Assembly (NCBI RefSeq): GCF_032397745.1
Contig: NZ_CP135921.1
Coordinates: 4,638,501-4,702,500 of the forward strand
DNA: 64,000 nt
Origin: Bradyrhizobium prioriisuperbiae
Lineage (GTDB): Bacteria > Pseudomonadota > Alphaproteobacteria > Rhizobiales > Xanthobacteraceae
Direction of reading: 5' to 3'
Shown: piece after piece, positions 51,527 through 61,300 of the stretch
Position numbering within the stretch: position 1 is the first letter of the stretch
How the letters are laid out: each line of letters opens with the position of its first letter
Position numbers and translations under genes: made by a program
The notes under the pieces: model-generated
The model's input: only the letters and a program-made list of their open reading frames with translations
Databases searched by the model: none
What the model was told of the DNA's origin: nothing

Positions 51527-51704
51527 GGCGCCCGATTGCGCCGAGTTCCCGGCATCCTTCGCTCTCGCGGAGACTGAAACGCTTTTCCGTTTCGGCCGTA
51601 TCTGGAGCGGAGGCCGCTGACGTTCATCCCGCGGCGGCCTTCGGGCGGCCTCAACGACGCCCCCGGATTAAACCTCCAGCGTTGGGGCCGCTCCCTGCCG
51701 GACG

Positions 51705-52085
51705 TCAGGCCGCGCGCACCGGCGGCGGAGCCGCGTCCAGTTCGGCGGCTTCGGCGTCGGTGAAGACACGGCTGCGGGTCAGGAAACGCACGCCTTCCGG
51801 CGCCTCCAGCGAAAACCCCGAGCCGCGGCCGGGCACCGCGTCGATGATCAGCTGGGTGTGCTGCCAGTATTCGAACTGCGCCGCGCCGATATAGAATTTG
51901 CAGCCGGCGATCTCGCCGAGTAGCACATCCTGCGGGCCGACCCTGAAATCGCCCTGCGGATAACACATCGGCGCCGAGCCGTCGCAGCAGCCGCCGGACT
52001 GGTGGAACATCAGCGCCCCATGCTGCGCCTTCAGCCGCTCAACGATCTCCGCGGCGGCGGCGGTGATTTCGACACGATGGACCAC
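51705..52085 (-). CDS. DUF779-domain protein
   Basis: 126 residues with the family block FHQSGGCCDGSAPMCYPQGDF (three cysteines) and IGAAQFEYWQHTQLIIDAVPGRGSGFSLE. DUF779 proteins are small and mostly encoded beside NAD aldehyde dehydrogenases of the AcoD/ExaC kind, as here. The cysteine cluster could bind a metal. The gene is separated from the dehydrogenase by a double-hairpin repeat. Confidence 0.88.
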   Translation of the reverse strand: MVHRVEITAAAAEIVERLKAQHGALMFHQSGGCCDGSAPMCYPQGDFRVGPQDVLLGEIAGCKFYIGAAQFEYWQHTQLIIDAVPGRGSGFSLEAPEGVRFLTRSRVFTDAEAAELDAAPPPVRAA

Positions 52086-52126
52086 GTGGGTGTCCCTCCG
52101 TTTATTGCAACACGATACCCCTCCTT

Positions 52127-52219
52127 TGTCGTTGCCGGGCTTGTCCCGGCAACCTCGCTTGCGGACGCAGTGCGCCTCTAAGCGGGATCACCGGGAAAAC
52201 AAGCCCGGTGATGACGATG
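52127..52219. repeat. Double-hairpin intergenic repeat, copy A
   Basis: GTTGCCGGG-N5-CCCGGCAAC (52131-52153) and ATCACCGGG-N8-CCCGGTGAT (52187-52212), joined by a spacer containing TAAGCGGG. The same element occurs inverted at 57198-57286. This class is common in Bradyrhizobium-group genomes. Confidence 0.85.
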
Positions 52220-52250
52220 TTGGGTGAGGCGCCTTCGGAGTAACCCAGGC

Positions 52251-53771
52251 TCAGAAGAAGCCGAGCGCCTTGGTGCCGTAGCTGACCAGCACGTTCTTGG
52301 TCTGCTGGTAATGGTCGAGCATCATCTTGTGGGTTTCACGGCCGATGCCCGACTGCTTGTAACCGCCGAACGCCGCGTGCGCGGGATAGGCGTGGTAGCA
52401 GTTGGTCCAGACACGGCCGGCCTGGATGGCGCGGCCGAAGCGGTAGGCGCGGTTGCCGTTGCGGGTCCATACGCCGGCGCCCAGCCCATAGAGTGTGTCG
52501 TTGGCGATGGCGAGGGCGTCGGCTTCATCCTTGAACTTGGTCACCGACACCACCGGCCCGAAGATCTCTTCCTGGAACACCCGCATCTTGTTGTGTCCCT
52601 CGAAGATGGTCGGCTCGACATAATAGCCATCGGCGATCTCGCCGCCGAGCTGTGCGCGTTGGCCGCCGGTCAGCACCTTGGCGCCTTCCTGCTTGCCGAT
52701 GTCGAAATAGGACAGGATCTTCTCCAGCTGATCGTTGGAGGCCTGGGCGCCAATCATGGTGGAGGCGTCGAGCGGATGGCCCTGCTTGATCTTCTTGGTG
52801 CGCGCCACCGCGCGTTCCATGAAGCGGTCATAGACCGATTCCTGCACCAGTGCGCGGCTCGGGCAGGTGCAGACCTCGCCTTGATTGAGCGCAAACATGG
52901 CGAAGCCTTCCAGCGCCTTGTCGAAGAACTCGTCGTCAGCGTCGGCCACGTCGGCAAAGAAGATGTTGGGTGACTTGCCGCCGAGTTCGAGCGTCACCGG
53001 GATGATGTTGTCGGAGGCGTACTGCATGATCAGCCGCCCCGTGGTGGTTTCGCCTGTGAAGGCGATCTTGGCGATGCGCTTGTTCTGCGCCAGCGGCTTG
53101 CCGGCCTCGACGCCGAAGCCGTTGACCACGTTGACCACGCCGGGCGGCAGGATGTCGGCGATCAATTCCATCACCGTAAGGATGCCGAGCGGGGTCTGCT
53201 CCGCGGGCTTCAGCACCACGCAGTTGCCGGCGGCAAGCGCGGGCGCGAGCTTCCAGGTCGCCATCAGGATCGGGAAATTCCAGGGAATGATCTGGCCGAC
53301 CACGCCGAGCGGTTCGTGGTAATGATAGGCTACGGTGTCGTGGTCGATCTCCGAGATGCCGCCTTCCTGCGCCCGCACCACGCTTGCGAAATAACGCCAG
53401 TGGTCGACCACCAGCGGCATGTCGGCGTGCGTCGTCTCGCGGATCGGCTTGCCGTTGTCCAGCGTCTCCACCAGCGCCAGCAGGTCGAGATTGGCTTCCA
53501 GCTTGTCGGCGACCTTGTTGAGCAGGCGCGAGCGCTCCTGCACAGAGGTTTTGCCCCAGGCGTCCTTCGCCTTGTGGGCGGCGTCGAGTGCAAGCTCGAT
53601 GTCGGCGGCGGACGAGCGCGGCACCTGGCACAGCCGCTTGCCCGTGATCGGGCTGGGATTGTCGAAGGTGCGTCCCTCGACCGGCGCGACCCATTTGCCG
53701 CCGATGAAATTGTCGTAGCGCTCGCGGATGAGAAGCTGCTTGGAAACCTTATCGATGGCCTCTTGATACAT
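52251..53771 (-). CDS. NAD-dependent aldehyde dehydrogenase (AcoD/ExaC type)
   Basis: 506 residues. Cofactor segment [23 protein letters not shown], glutamate in [13 protein letters not shown], catalytic cysteine in [13 protein letters not shown] near residue 300, and the C-terminal [23 protein letters not shown]. It oxidises acetaldehyde or similar aldehydes to acids. The AcoD/ExaC assignment is supported by the DUF779 neighbour. A Mo-box-like palindrome lies 222 nt upstream. Confidence 0.93.
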   Translation of the reverse strand: MYQEAIDKVSKQLLIRERYDNFIGGKWVAPVEGRTFDNPSPITGKRLCQVPRSSAADIELALDAAHKAKDAWGKTSVQERSRLLNKVADKLEANLDLLALVETLDNGKPIRETTHADMPLVVDHWRYFASVVRAQEGGISEIDHDTVAYHYHEPLGVVGQIIPWNFPILMATWKLAPALAAGNCVVLKPAEQTPLGILTVMELIADILPPGVVNVVNGFGVEAGKPLAQNKRIAKIAFTGETTTGRLIMQYASDNIIPVTLELGGKSPNIFFADVADADDEFFDKALEGFAMFALNQGEVCTCPSRALVQESVYDRFMERAVARTKKIKQGHPLDASTMIGAQASNDQLEKILSYFDIGKQEGAKVLTGGQRAQLGGEIADGYYVEPTIFEGHNKMRVFQEEIFGPVVSVTKFKDEADALAIANDTLYGLGAGVWTRNGNRAYRFGRAIQAGRVWTNCYHAYPAHAAFGGYKQSGIGRETHKMMLDHYQQTKNVLVSYGTKALGFF

Positions 53772-54074
53772 GGCGTTCTCCTTGGTGTGTTGCGCCGTTC
53801 GGCGTCGTCATCTTGATTGCAACCGGGGAATGAGTGTTGCCGAAGGCTGTGCCTTTCTCTCGCTCACCGCGGTTCTCGATGTCGAATGAACATGTCGACA
53901 GCGCAAAATCCGTCGATCTCACGGCCGTTGTTCTCAGGCGCGACGGCAACCCCGGGGTGTGGAAATGTGCTCCCCGGCACCGGTTCCGTCAACGTTATAT
54001 TCATTAGAATATCACGACAGTTCCGTGTCGAAGCGACGCGGGAGCGCGATCGTCGCTGGAACCGGATCGCAGAG
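53772..54074. promoter_or_regulatory. Upstream region of the AcoD-type dehydrogenase with a Mo-box-like site
   Basis: 303 nt without a gene. It holds the palindrome at 53993-54016. No other recognisable element was found. The distance from site to start codon (222 nt) leaves room for a long leader or activator-dependent promoter. Confidence 0.5.
53993..54016. promoter_or_regulatory. Mo-box-like (ModE-type) palindrome, site A
   Basis: CGTTATATTC-N4-GAATATCACG, one mismatch between 10-base arms. It fits the CGnTATAT...ATATnACG layout recalled for ModE binding sites. Confidence 0.65.
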
Positions 54075-54662
54075 CTATTTGAGCGCTTCGCACACGCTGA
54101 TGTGATCCTGCAGCCCATGCGGCGATGTGGTGCGTCGCGATACCACGTGCCACCAGGCCTCGAGCGAGGGACGGTCGCAATGCAGCTTGACGCTCATGCC
54201 ATCGGAGAATTTGATCCAGTCGGCAAAGCGTTTGGCCGGCACCGCGACCACCACCGGGATGTCGGCACTCAGCGCACGCTCGATCACATCGACCAGGCCC
54301 TTGCCTTCGCTTTCCTGCCGGCCGAACCGGTTGACGATGACGAGATCGGCGCCATGGTCGATCGCGCCGGCGATCTTGTGGCCGGCTTCCAGCAGCCGGC
54401 CGATGTCGAGCCGGCAGCCCTGCGAACAGGCGCCGAAGTCCTGAAATAATCCCAGTTCTTCCCCGGTATGAATCAGCCGCGCCGAGAGTTGTGGTCGGTC
54501 GCTGCAATGCTGTCCAAGCTGCACCAGGCCGGCGACGCGGTTGCCGCTGTCGATCAGTTCCGCGCTGAAGGCGCTCAGCAGTGCGTCCGGATCTTCGTGG
54601 CGCTCATAAACGATGGCGGCGAGGTCGCACTGGGCGTCGAATGTCATGGCGTTGAAGGTCAT
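54075..54662 (-). CDS. DUF2478 protein (molybdenum-associated putative NTPase)
   Basis: 195 residues. Typical DUF2478 motifs are VNRFGRQESEGKGLVDVIERALSADIPVVVAVP and the Cys-containing GACSQGCRLDIGRLLEAGHKI. The family usually sits beside molybdate transport and cofactor genes; its role is unproven. Its start lies 19 nt after the ArsR stop, so the two form an operon. Confidence 0.85.
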   Translation of the reverse strand: MTFNAMTFDAQCDLAAIVYERHEDPDALLSAFSAELIDSGNRVAGLVQLGQHCSDRPQLSARLIHTGEELGLFQDFGACSQGCRLDIGRLLEAGHKIAGAIDHGADLVIVNRFGRQESEGKGLVDVIERALSADIPVVVAVPAKRFADWIKFSDGMSVKLHCDRPSLEAWWHVVSRRTTSPHGLQDHISVCEALK

Positions 54663-54681
54663 GGGCGCGAAGCTCTCGGAA

Positions 54682-55146
54682 TCAGACTTTCGGAATCAGG
54701 CCTTGCAGCGAGCGGATCAGTCTCGCGACTTGTGGGTCTTTGATCCGATAGTACAGCGTCTGCGCCTCCCGGCGAAAACTCACGAGACCGCCGTTGCGCA
54801 GCTTGGTCAGGTGTTGCGACAGCGCCGACTGGCTCAAGCCCACAGCGTGCACCAGGTCGCCGGCCTTCATCTCCCGCCGCCGCGTCAGGTGGGCGAGGAT
54901 CAGCAGCCGGTTGCCATTGGCCATCAGGGTCAGCAGCCGCGCGGTCTCAGCGGCCTGCGCCACCGAGGCCGGTGATGTGCCGGCGGTTGGGCGCAATGGC
55001 TGGCCGCGTCGCCCCGTCCGTCGCACCGGTTGCGGGGCGAGGGGATCGCGCAGGGCCGGCTCTGGGGCCGGCCGCAGCAGACGTGGTGAGGACCGTGCAA
55101 GCGCACGGTCCTCCTTGTAGAGCGGTTGAGGTTTAGCGAGCGGCAT
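54682..55146 (-). CDS. ArsR-family HTH regulator (start uncertain)
   Basis: 154 residues if begun at the ATG at 55146, which overlaps the end of the aldehyde dehydrogenase. Only the last 95 residues are the ArsR winged helix (AETARLLTLMANGNRLLILAHLTRRREMKAGDLVHAVGLSQSALSQHLTKLRNGGLVSFRREAQTLYYRI). The first 60 are low-complexity Arg/Pro and span a perfect hairpin. The true start is probably further in, at a GTG or TTG. No cysteine metal-sensing motif is visible in the recognition helix. Confidence 0.75.
   Translation of the reverse strand: MPLAKPQPLYKEDRALARSSPRLLRPAPEPALRDPLAPQPVRRTGRRGQPLRPTAGTSPASVAQAAETARLLTLMANGNRLLILAHLTRRREMKAGDLVHAVGLSQSALSQHLTKLRNGGLVSFRREAQTLYYRIKDPQVARLIRSLQGLIPKV
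55088..55113 (-). terminator. Hairpin after the second aldehyde dehydrogenase
   Basis: GAGGACCGTG-N6-CACGGTCCTC, a perfect 10-bp stem 20 nt past the dehydrogenase stop. It falls inside the longest ArsR frame, which argues for a later ArsR start. Confidence 0.6.
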
Positions 55147-56536
55147 TGATGATCTGGAGCTGGGTGAACTCGGCGAGGCCTTCTTCGGCGAATTCGGTGC
55201 CGATGCCGGACTGCTTGGCGCCACCGAACGGAATGTGCGGCGCCATGTCGAGATGCTTGTTGATCCACACGGTGCCGGCTTCCATCCGGCTCGCCACCTT
55301 GTGCGCACGCTCGGTGTCCGACGACCAGACCGAACCGCCGAGGCCGTAATTGGTGGCGTTGGCGCGGCGGATCACGTCCTCGGAGTCCGAATACTTGATC
55401 ACCGGCAGCACCGGCCCGAACTGCTCCTCGTCGACCAGCTTGGAGCCTTCCTTGATGTCGCGCACGATGGTCGGCTGGATGAAATAGCCGGGCCGGTCCA
55501 TCGCCGCACCACCGGCGATGATATTGCCGTCCTTGCGGGCGGCGTCGAGGAAGCCCTTCACCTTTTCATACTGCATCTTGTTCTGCAGCGGGCCGAGCTT
55601 GGTGCCCTGCTTGAGGCCGTCGTCGACCACCGCATTGTTGGCGAGTGTCGCAAGCTCCGCGCACAATTCGTCATAGATCGATTCATGCACATAGAGCCGC
55701 TTGATGGCGAGGCAGACCTGGCCGGAGTTCTGGAACGCACCCTCGAAGATGCCGGGCGCCACCTTCTTCGGATCGGCATCGTCGAGCACGATGCTGGCGT
55801 CGTTGCCTCCGAGTTCGAGGGTGATGCGCTTCAGGGTTGCTGCGGCGCTCGCCATCACCTTCTGGCCGGTCGCTGTCGAGCCGGTGAACGAGATCTTGCG
55901 GATGTCGGGATGCCTGGTCATGGCGTCGCCGAGATCGTTGGCGTCGGTGATGATGTTGAGCACGCCCTTGGGCAGGATGTCGACGATCAGTTCGGCGAAT
56001 TTCAAGGTCGACAGCGGGGTGGTCGGCGCCGGCTTGACGATCAGGGTGTTGCCGGCGAGCAGCGCCAGCGGCAATTTGAAGCTGAGGATCAGCAGCGGAT
56101 AATTCCAGGGGATGATGGCGCCGACCACGCCGAGCGGACGGCGGTGCGCCTCGACGCGGCGGTCGTTGCTGTCCTCGATCACCTTCATCGGCAGGTCGAG
56201 CGAGGCGAGGTAGCGGAAGAAGCCGGCCATGCCCATGACTTCGAAGGTGGCGTCGGCCAGCGGCTTGCCCTGTTCGGAGGTGAGCAGGCGGGCGAGGTCG
56301 CCGGAATTGGCCTCGATCACGTCGGCCATTTTCAGCACCAGCTTGCGCCTCGCCTCGATCGGCGTGGCCGCCCAGGCCGGAAAGGCCGCCTTCGCCGCGG
56401 CGACGGCCTGGTCGAGCTGCGCCTTGGAGGCGCGCGGGCACTGCGCCAGCACCTCTTCGGTCGCCGGATTGAGCACGGCCATGGTCTGGTCGCCATCGAC
56501 CATCTTGCCGTCGATCAAAAGCCTGTATTCGCTCAT
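55133..56536 (-). CDS. NAD(P)-dependent aldehyde dehydrogenase (succinate-semialdehyde dehydrogenase-like)
   Basis: 467 residues. VVGAIIPWNYPLLILSFKLPLALLAGN binds the cofactor. The catalytic glutamate is in ITLELGGNDASIV, the cysteine in FQNSGQVCLAIKRL, and PFGGAKQSGIGTEFAEEGLAEF ends the protein. It is closer to the GabD/AldA-like class than to the AcoD-type enzyme 1.4 kb away. A Mo-box-like palindrome lies 42 nt ahead of the start, and a divergent gene on the other side has its own. Confidence 0.92.
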   Translation of the reverse strand: MSEYRLLIDGKMVDGDQTMAVLNPATEEVLAQCPRASKAQLDQAVAAAKAAFPAWAATPIEARRKLVLKMADVIEANSGDLARLLTSEQGKPLADATFEVMGMAGFFRYLASLDLPMKVIEDSNDRRVEAHRRPLGVVGAIIPWNYPLLILSFKLPLALLAGNTLIVKPAPTTPLSTLKFAELIVDILPKGVLNIITDANDLGDAMTRHPDIRKISFTGSTATGQKVMASAAATLKRITLELGGNDASIVLDDADPKKVAPGIFEGAFQNSGQVCLAIKRLYVHESIYDELCAELATLANNAVVDDGLKQGTKLGPLQNKMQYEKVKGFLDAARKDGNIIAGGAAMDRPGYFIQPTIVRDIKEGSKLVDEEQFGPVLPVIKYSDSEDVIRRANATNYGLGGSVWSSDTERAHKVASRMEAGTVWINKHLDMAPHIPFGGAKQSGIGTEFAEEGLAEFTQLQIINAAR

Positions 56537-56577
56537 TGGATCGTCTTTCCCTGGGTTGCGGACCTTTGGACTGGTCT

Positions 56578-56601
56578 CGTTATATCTGTGTAAATATCAC
56601 G
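56578..56601. promoter_or_regulatory. Mo-box-like palindrome, site B
   Basis: CGTTATAT-N8-ATATCACG, 7 of 8 arm positions symmetric, 42 nt before the aldehyde dehydrogenase start. Confidence 0.65.
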
Positions 56602-56680
56602 AATAATGGAGCGATCATAGGGAGTGCCGGGGTCGTCATGGCTGCCGGTCGGGGAACCGGCTGGACGGGGTGGTCGTATC

Positions 56681-56704
56681 CGATATATTCTATGGAATAT
56701 AACG
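56681..56704. promoter_or_regulatory. Mo-box-like palindrome, site C
   Basis: CGATATATTC-N4-GAATATAACG, one mismatch in 10-base arms, 45 nt before the start of the 126-residue protein gene. Confidence 0.7.
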
Positions 56705-56748
56705 TGAGAGTCACGTAACGAAAGTATGACCGCGGCGGAGTTTGATAG

Positions 56749-57129
56749 ATGGAAATCGAAAGCCAGTCCCTGACCACATGCGAGGTGACCGCCGACGGAT
56801 CGGCGATCTCGCTGGGGTTCGTCGATGCCGCAGGCAGGGCTGCCGCGATCAATTTTCCGGTCGAGCAGGTCGGCGCGCTGGCGATGACATTGCCGGCCCT
56901 GATCGAGAAGGCGCTGCGGGCGCGGTTTCGCGACGACAGCCTGCGCTACACTTATCCGCTAGGCTCGTGGGCCTTCGAGCGCTCATCCGACCCCGCCACT
57001 TCCATCGTGACCCTGCGCACGGTCGACGGCTTCAGCGTCTGTTTCTCGATGCCGCGCGAACAGCAGAGCGAACTTGGCGAGGCGCTGGTGGCGGAGCCGG
57101 TGATCGAGACGGAACTGGTGGCGAATTAG
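56749..57129 (+). CDS. Conserved small protein of unknown function
   Basis: 126 residues, beginning MEIESQSLTTCEVTADGSAISLGFVD and ending PVIETELVAN. It is probably soluble and beta-rich, with no signal peptide or membrane helix. No family was recognised. Its promoter carries a Mo-box-like palindrome and it precedes the modA-like gene on the same strand, so a role in molybdenum handling is possible but unproven. Confidence 0.7.
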   Translation: MEIESQSLTTCEVTADGSAISLGFVDAAGRAAAINFPVEQVGALAMTLPALIEKALRARFRDDSLRYTYPLGSWAFERSSDPATSIVTLRTVDGFSVCFSMPREQQSELGEALVAEPVIETELVAN

Positions 57130-57197
57130 GACGTGTTCCGGACAAAGTAGCCGCGAGCGGCTTCGGTGGCGGTGGGAAAACGGCTCACCATATTCAG

Positions 57198-57286
57198 TGT
57201 CATCACCGGGCTTGTCCCGGTGATCCCGCTTAGGAGTGCAGTGCGTCCCTAAGCGAGGTTGCCGGGACAAGCCCGGCAACGACAAG
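57198..57286. repeat. Double-hairpin intergenic repeat, copy B (inverted)
   Basis: ATCACCGGG-N5-CCCGGTGAT, spacer with TAAGCGAGG, then GTTGCCGGG-N5-CCCGGCAAC. It is the reverse complement of the element at 52127-52219 with a few differences. Confidence 0.85.
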
Positions 57287-57341
57287 GGAGAGGTGGTGTC
57301 GCACACCTTGACCCTCTCTCCTATCTTTCCGAAAGTGCCGG

Positions 57342-58157
57342 ATGCGCAACTTATCCCGTCTCGCACTGGTGGCCCTCCTCATGACGCTCGCTGTCTCATC
57401 CGTGTCCGCATCCGATATCCGCGTGATGGCTGCGGGCAGCCTGAAGGATGCTTTGACTGCTGCGTTCGCCGATTACGGCAAGCAGCACGGCGCGACCTTC
57501 GTCCCGGTGTGGGGACCGTCCGGCGTGCTGCGTGAACGATTGCAGAAGGGCGAGGCGTTCGACGTGTTCGCTTCGGCCGCGCTGCCACACGCGCAGGCTT
57601 TGACGGACGCTGGAATCTCCGGCCCGAGCGTTCTGTTTGCGCGCAACGCCCTGTGCATCGTCACGTCGACAGACGCTCCGCTCGACGCGGGCAATCTTGT
57701 GGAGACCCTGCTGCGGCCAGAGATCCGCATCGGCACCTCGACGCCGGGAGCCGATCCGGGCGGCGACTACACCTGGGAGCTGTTTCGCCGCATCGATGCT
57801 CGCAAGGCCGGAGCCTTTGCGACGCTGTCGACCAAGGCGATGCAGTTGTTCGGCGGCGCCACCACCACCGCGCCGGTCGACGGACGTCATCGGTTGCTGG
57901 CTGCGCTGGATGACCGCGAGATCGACCTGTTCGTGTATTACTGCTCCAGCGCGCAATTCATGGTCGCCGCTGCGCCGGCCAAATACAAGATGATCACCTT
58001 GCCGCCGGAGTTGTCGGTCGGTCCCGAATACGGACTGACGGTGTCGAAAGCGGCCACCGCGGGAGCTGTGGATTTCGCCATGTACGTGCTGTCGCCGCAG
58101 GGACAACGCACCCTGAAAGCTTATGGCTTCATTCCCGTGGCGCTGCCGACCGATTGA
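57342..58157 (+). CDS. ModA-like molybdate-binding protein
   Basis: 271 residues with a signal peptide (residues 1-23, LSRLALVALLMTLAVSSVSA). The mature start IRVMAAGSLKDALTAAFADYGKQHG, then PSGVLRERLQKGEAFDVFASAALPHAQAL and LFARNALCIV follow the ModA template for oxyanion binding. It is slightly longer than ModA and lacks adjacent modB and modC genes, so it may serve a transporter encoded elsewhere or act as a sensor. It follows a double-hairpin repeat and is followed by a terminator. Confidence 0.85.
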   Translation: MRNLSRLALVALLMTLAVSSVSASDIRVMAAGSLKDALTAAFADYGKQHGATFVPVWGPSGVLRERLQKGEAFDVFASAALPHAQALTDAGISGPSVLFARNALCIVTSTDAPLDAGNLVETLLRPEIRIGTSTPGADPGGDYTWELFRRIDARKAGAFATLSTKAMQLFGGATTTAPVDGRHRLLAALDDREIDLFVYYCSSAQFMVAAAPAKYKMITLPPELSVGPEYGLTVSKAATAGAVDFAMYVLSPQGQRTLKAYGFIPVALPTD

Positions 58158-58200
58158 TATCTGCCCGCTGCGGCAGACTTCGTGGTTGAAAAAAGCCCGG

Positions 58201-58230
58201 GACCACCGCCCGAGGGGCGGAGCGGTGGTC
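58201..58230 (+). terminator. Hairpin after the modA-like gene
   Basis: GACCACCGC-N12-GCGGTGGTC, a perfect 9-bp stem with a nested inner stem, 43 nt after the stop codon, between convergent genes. Confidence 0.6.
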
Positions 58231-58336
58231 ACCGGGGTCTCTCCACGAGGCGGAGAGCCGCCGGGCAGGCCGGATGGGGTCCGGCTCAGTCCGGCGATCC
58301 GGATCGGAGCAAGCGATCCGAAGTCGTGTATTGCAG

Positions 58337-61300
58337 TTACGCGATCCGTTCGTCCTGCAGCGGGCCGTGCGCAGGCTGCGGCAAACGCACGATTCGCCCC
58401 GACGTATCCGGATCGCTGGCTTCCAACACGCGGTGATCGCGGGCGAGCAGCACATAGAATGTCGGCAGCACGAACAGCGTGAACAGGGTGCCGATCAGCA
58501 TGCCCATCACCACCACGATGCCGATGGCGAAGCGGCTGGCGGCGCCGGCGCCGTCGGCGAACAGCAGCGGCACGATGCCGGCGACCATGGCGGCGGTGGT
58601 CATCAGCACCGGTCGCATCCGCACCATCGCCGCCTTGCGGATGGCGGCGGCACGGTCGAGGCCCTCCTGGTGCTGGATCTCGTTGGCGAACGACACCATC
58701 AGGATGCCGTGCTTGGAGATCAGGCCGATCAGGGTGACGAGGCCGATCTGGGTGTAGATGTTGAGTGTCGTGAAGCCGAGATACAGCGGCAGCAGCGCGC
58801 CGCAGACCGCGAGCGGCACCGTCACCATGATCACCAGCGGATCGCGGAAGCTCTCATATTGCGCTGACAGCACCAGGAAGATCACAATCAGCGCCATGCC
58901 GAAGGACACCGTGAGGCGGTTGCCTTCCTTGACGAACTGGCGGCTGTCCGAAAGCCAGTCGACGGTGATCCCGGGCGACAGCGGCTGCGCCTGCATGAAG
59001 GCGACGGCCTGTCCCATGGTCACGCCGGGCTTCAGCACGGCGGAGAGCGTCGCCGAATTCATCTGGTTGAACTGCGGCAGGCGGTTGGGTTGCGGCGCGA
59101 CGTCGACCTTGATCACAGTGGAGAGCGGGATCATCTGGCCGGAGCGGGAGCGAACTTCGAAACGGCCGAGGCTGTCCGGGGTCAGGCGATCCTTCTGCCG
59201 GACCTGCGGGATCACGTCGTAGGAGCGCTCGAAGAAATTGAAGCGATTGACGTAGTTCTCGCCGACCAGCACCGCCAGCGTATCGGCGATGGTCTGCATG
59301 GTCAGGCCGACTTCGCCGGCCTTGGCCTGGTCGATGCTGATCCGCGCCGAGGGGCTGTCGAATGCCAGATCGTTGTCGACGAAGACGAACAACCCGCTTT
59401 TCCAGGCCGCCCATTTCAGTTTGTCGAGGTCCTGGTAGATGGTGTGGAAATCGGCGGCCGAGCGCAGCACCATCTGGAACGGCAGGCCACCGGTCGCGGC
59501 CGGCAGCGGCGCCGGTTCGAACGGTGATACCGTCACGCCGAGCACGCCGGCGCCCGCGCCATAGAGCTGCTTGAGGACATCGGTGGACGAGCGCTTGCGC
59601 TGCGACCAGTCGGTCATCATGATGCCGCCGAAGGCGTTGTTCTGCCCGTCGGATCCGTTGATCACGAAACTGCCCTCGTATTCGGGCATCGCGCGGTAGA
59701 TCTGCTCGACGGCATCGGTGTATCGCGCCGTATAATTGACATTGGCGTATTGCGGCGCGCGCGAGGCGGTGAACACATAGCCTTGGTCTTCCGGCGGCGC
59801 GAGCTCCTTCTGGCTGCCCAGGAACAGCACCGGGATTGCGATCAGCACGAAGATGGCGACGGTGAGCACCGCCGGACGCATGTGAAGGGTGCGTGCCAGC
59901 AGGCGGCCGTAGTTGTCCGCAAGCTTCCCGAGCGTATGCTCGACCATGCGTTCGAGCCGTCCCTGCTTGGCGCCTGCGGGAAGCAACTGTGCGCTCATCA
60001 TCGGTGACAGGGTCAGGGCGATGACGCCGGAGACGATCACGGAGCCGGCGAGGGTGAAGGCAAACTCGCGAAACAGGCTGCCGGTCAGGCCGCCCATCAA
60101 GCCGATGGGAGCATAGACGGCGGCGAGCGTGATGGTCATGGCGATGACGGGCCCGACGATTTCGCGGGCACCGGCAATCGCTGCATCCGTCGGGCTGAGG
60201 CCCTCTTCGATATGGCGATGGATGTTTTCCACCACCACGATGGCATCGTCGACCACGAGGCCGATCGCCAGCACCATGGCGAGCAGGGTCAAGAGATTGA
60301 TGGAGAACCCGAACGCCAGCATCAGTGCGGCGGTGCCGATCATCGACAGCGGGATTGTCACCACGGGGATCAGCACGGCGCGGAACGAGCCCAGGAACAG
60401 CAGGATCACGATCACCACGATCACGATCGCCTCGATCAGGGTGTGCTGCACTTCGGAAATCGAGGCATTGACGAACTTCACAACGTCGAAGCCGGATCGC
60501 ACCTCCAGCCCGGGAGGGGCCTGCTTGTTCAACTGCTTGATCATCTCGGTCGAGGCCTTGACGATCTCGATGGGGTTGCCATCGGGGGTCGGCTGCAGGC
60601 CGATGAACAGCGTGGGTCGGCCGTTGTCGCGGGCGCCGGAATCGTAGTTCTGGCCGCCAAGCTCAACCGTGGCGACATCGGCCAGGCGCACCAGGCCTTC
60701 GTTGCCGGTCTTGATCACCATCCGCCGGAAACCCTCGATATCGTTGAGGTCGGTGGCCGCGGTGATGTTGATCACCGTGGAATCGCCCTTCAGCTGGCCG
60801 GGTGCGGCCTGAACGTTGTTGCTGCGCAGGGCTGCTGCGATGTCGGCGGCGGTCAGGCCGCGGGCGGCGAGCTTGACCGGGTCGATCCAGACCCGCATCG
60901 CGAGCTGCTGCGCGCCGTAGAGGTCGGCGGAGGCGACGCCCGGGATCGAGGTCAGCAATGGCTGCGCCACACGGGTGGCGAAGTCGGTGATTTGCGGAAT
61001 ACCGAGGGTATCGCTGGTGAAGGCGATGTACTGCACTGCGGAGGCGCCGTCGGTGATCTTGCTGATCACCGGATCGAAAGCGCCGGGCGGCAGGCGGTAT
61101 TTGACCTGCTGCACTTTCGCCAGGATTTCGGTCATGGCGCGGTCGGCATTGGCGTTGAGCACGAGCTTGGCCTTGATCTGGCTCTTGCCCATGGTCGAGG
61201 TGGAGGTCAGGTATTCGATTCCGTTGGCAGTGGCGATCGACTGCGCAATCGGCGTGGTGACGAAGCCCTGCATCACATCCTGGGTGGCGCCGGGAAAACT

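Noticed and set aside
53831-53860. GGCAC...GGC string resembling a sigma-54 promoter before the AcoD-type dehydrogenase
   Set aside because: The spacing between the GG and GC elements is off by one and the -12 element is poor, so it is not reported as a promoter.
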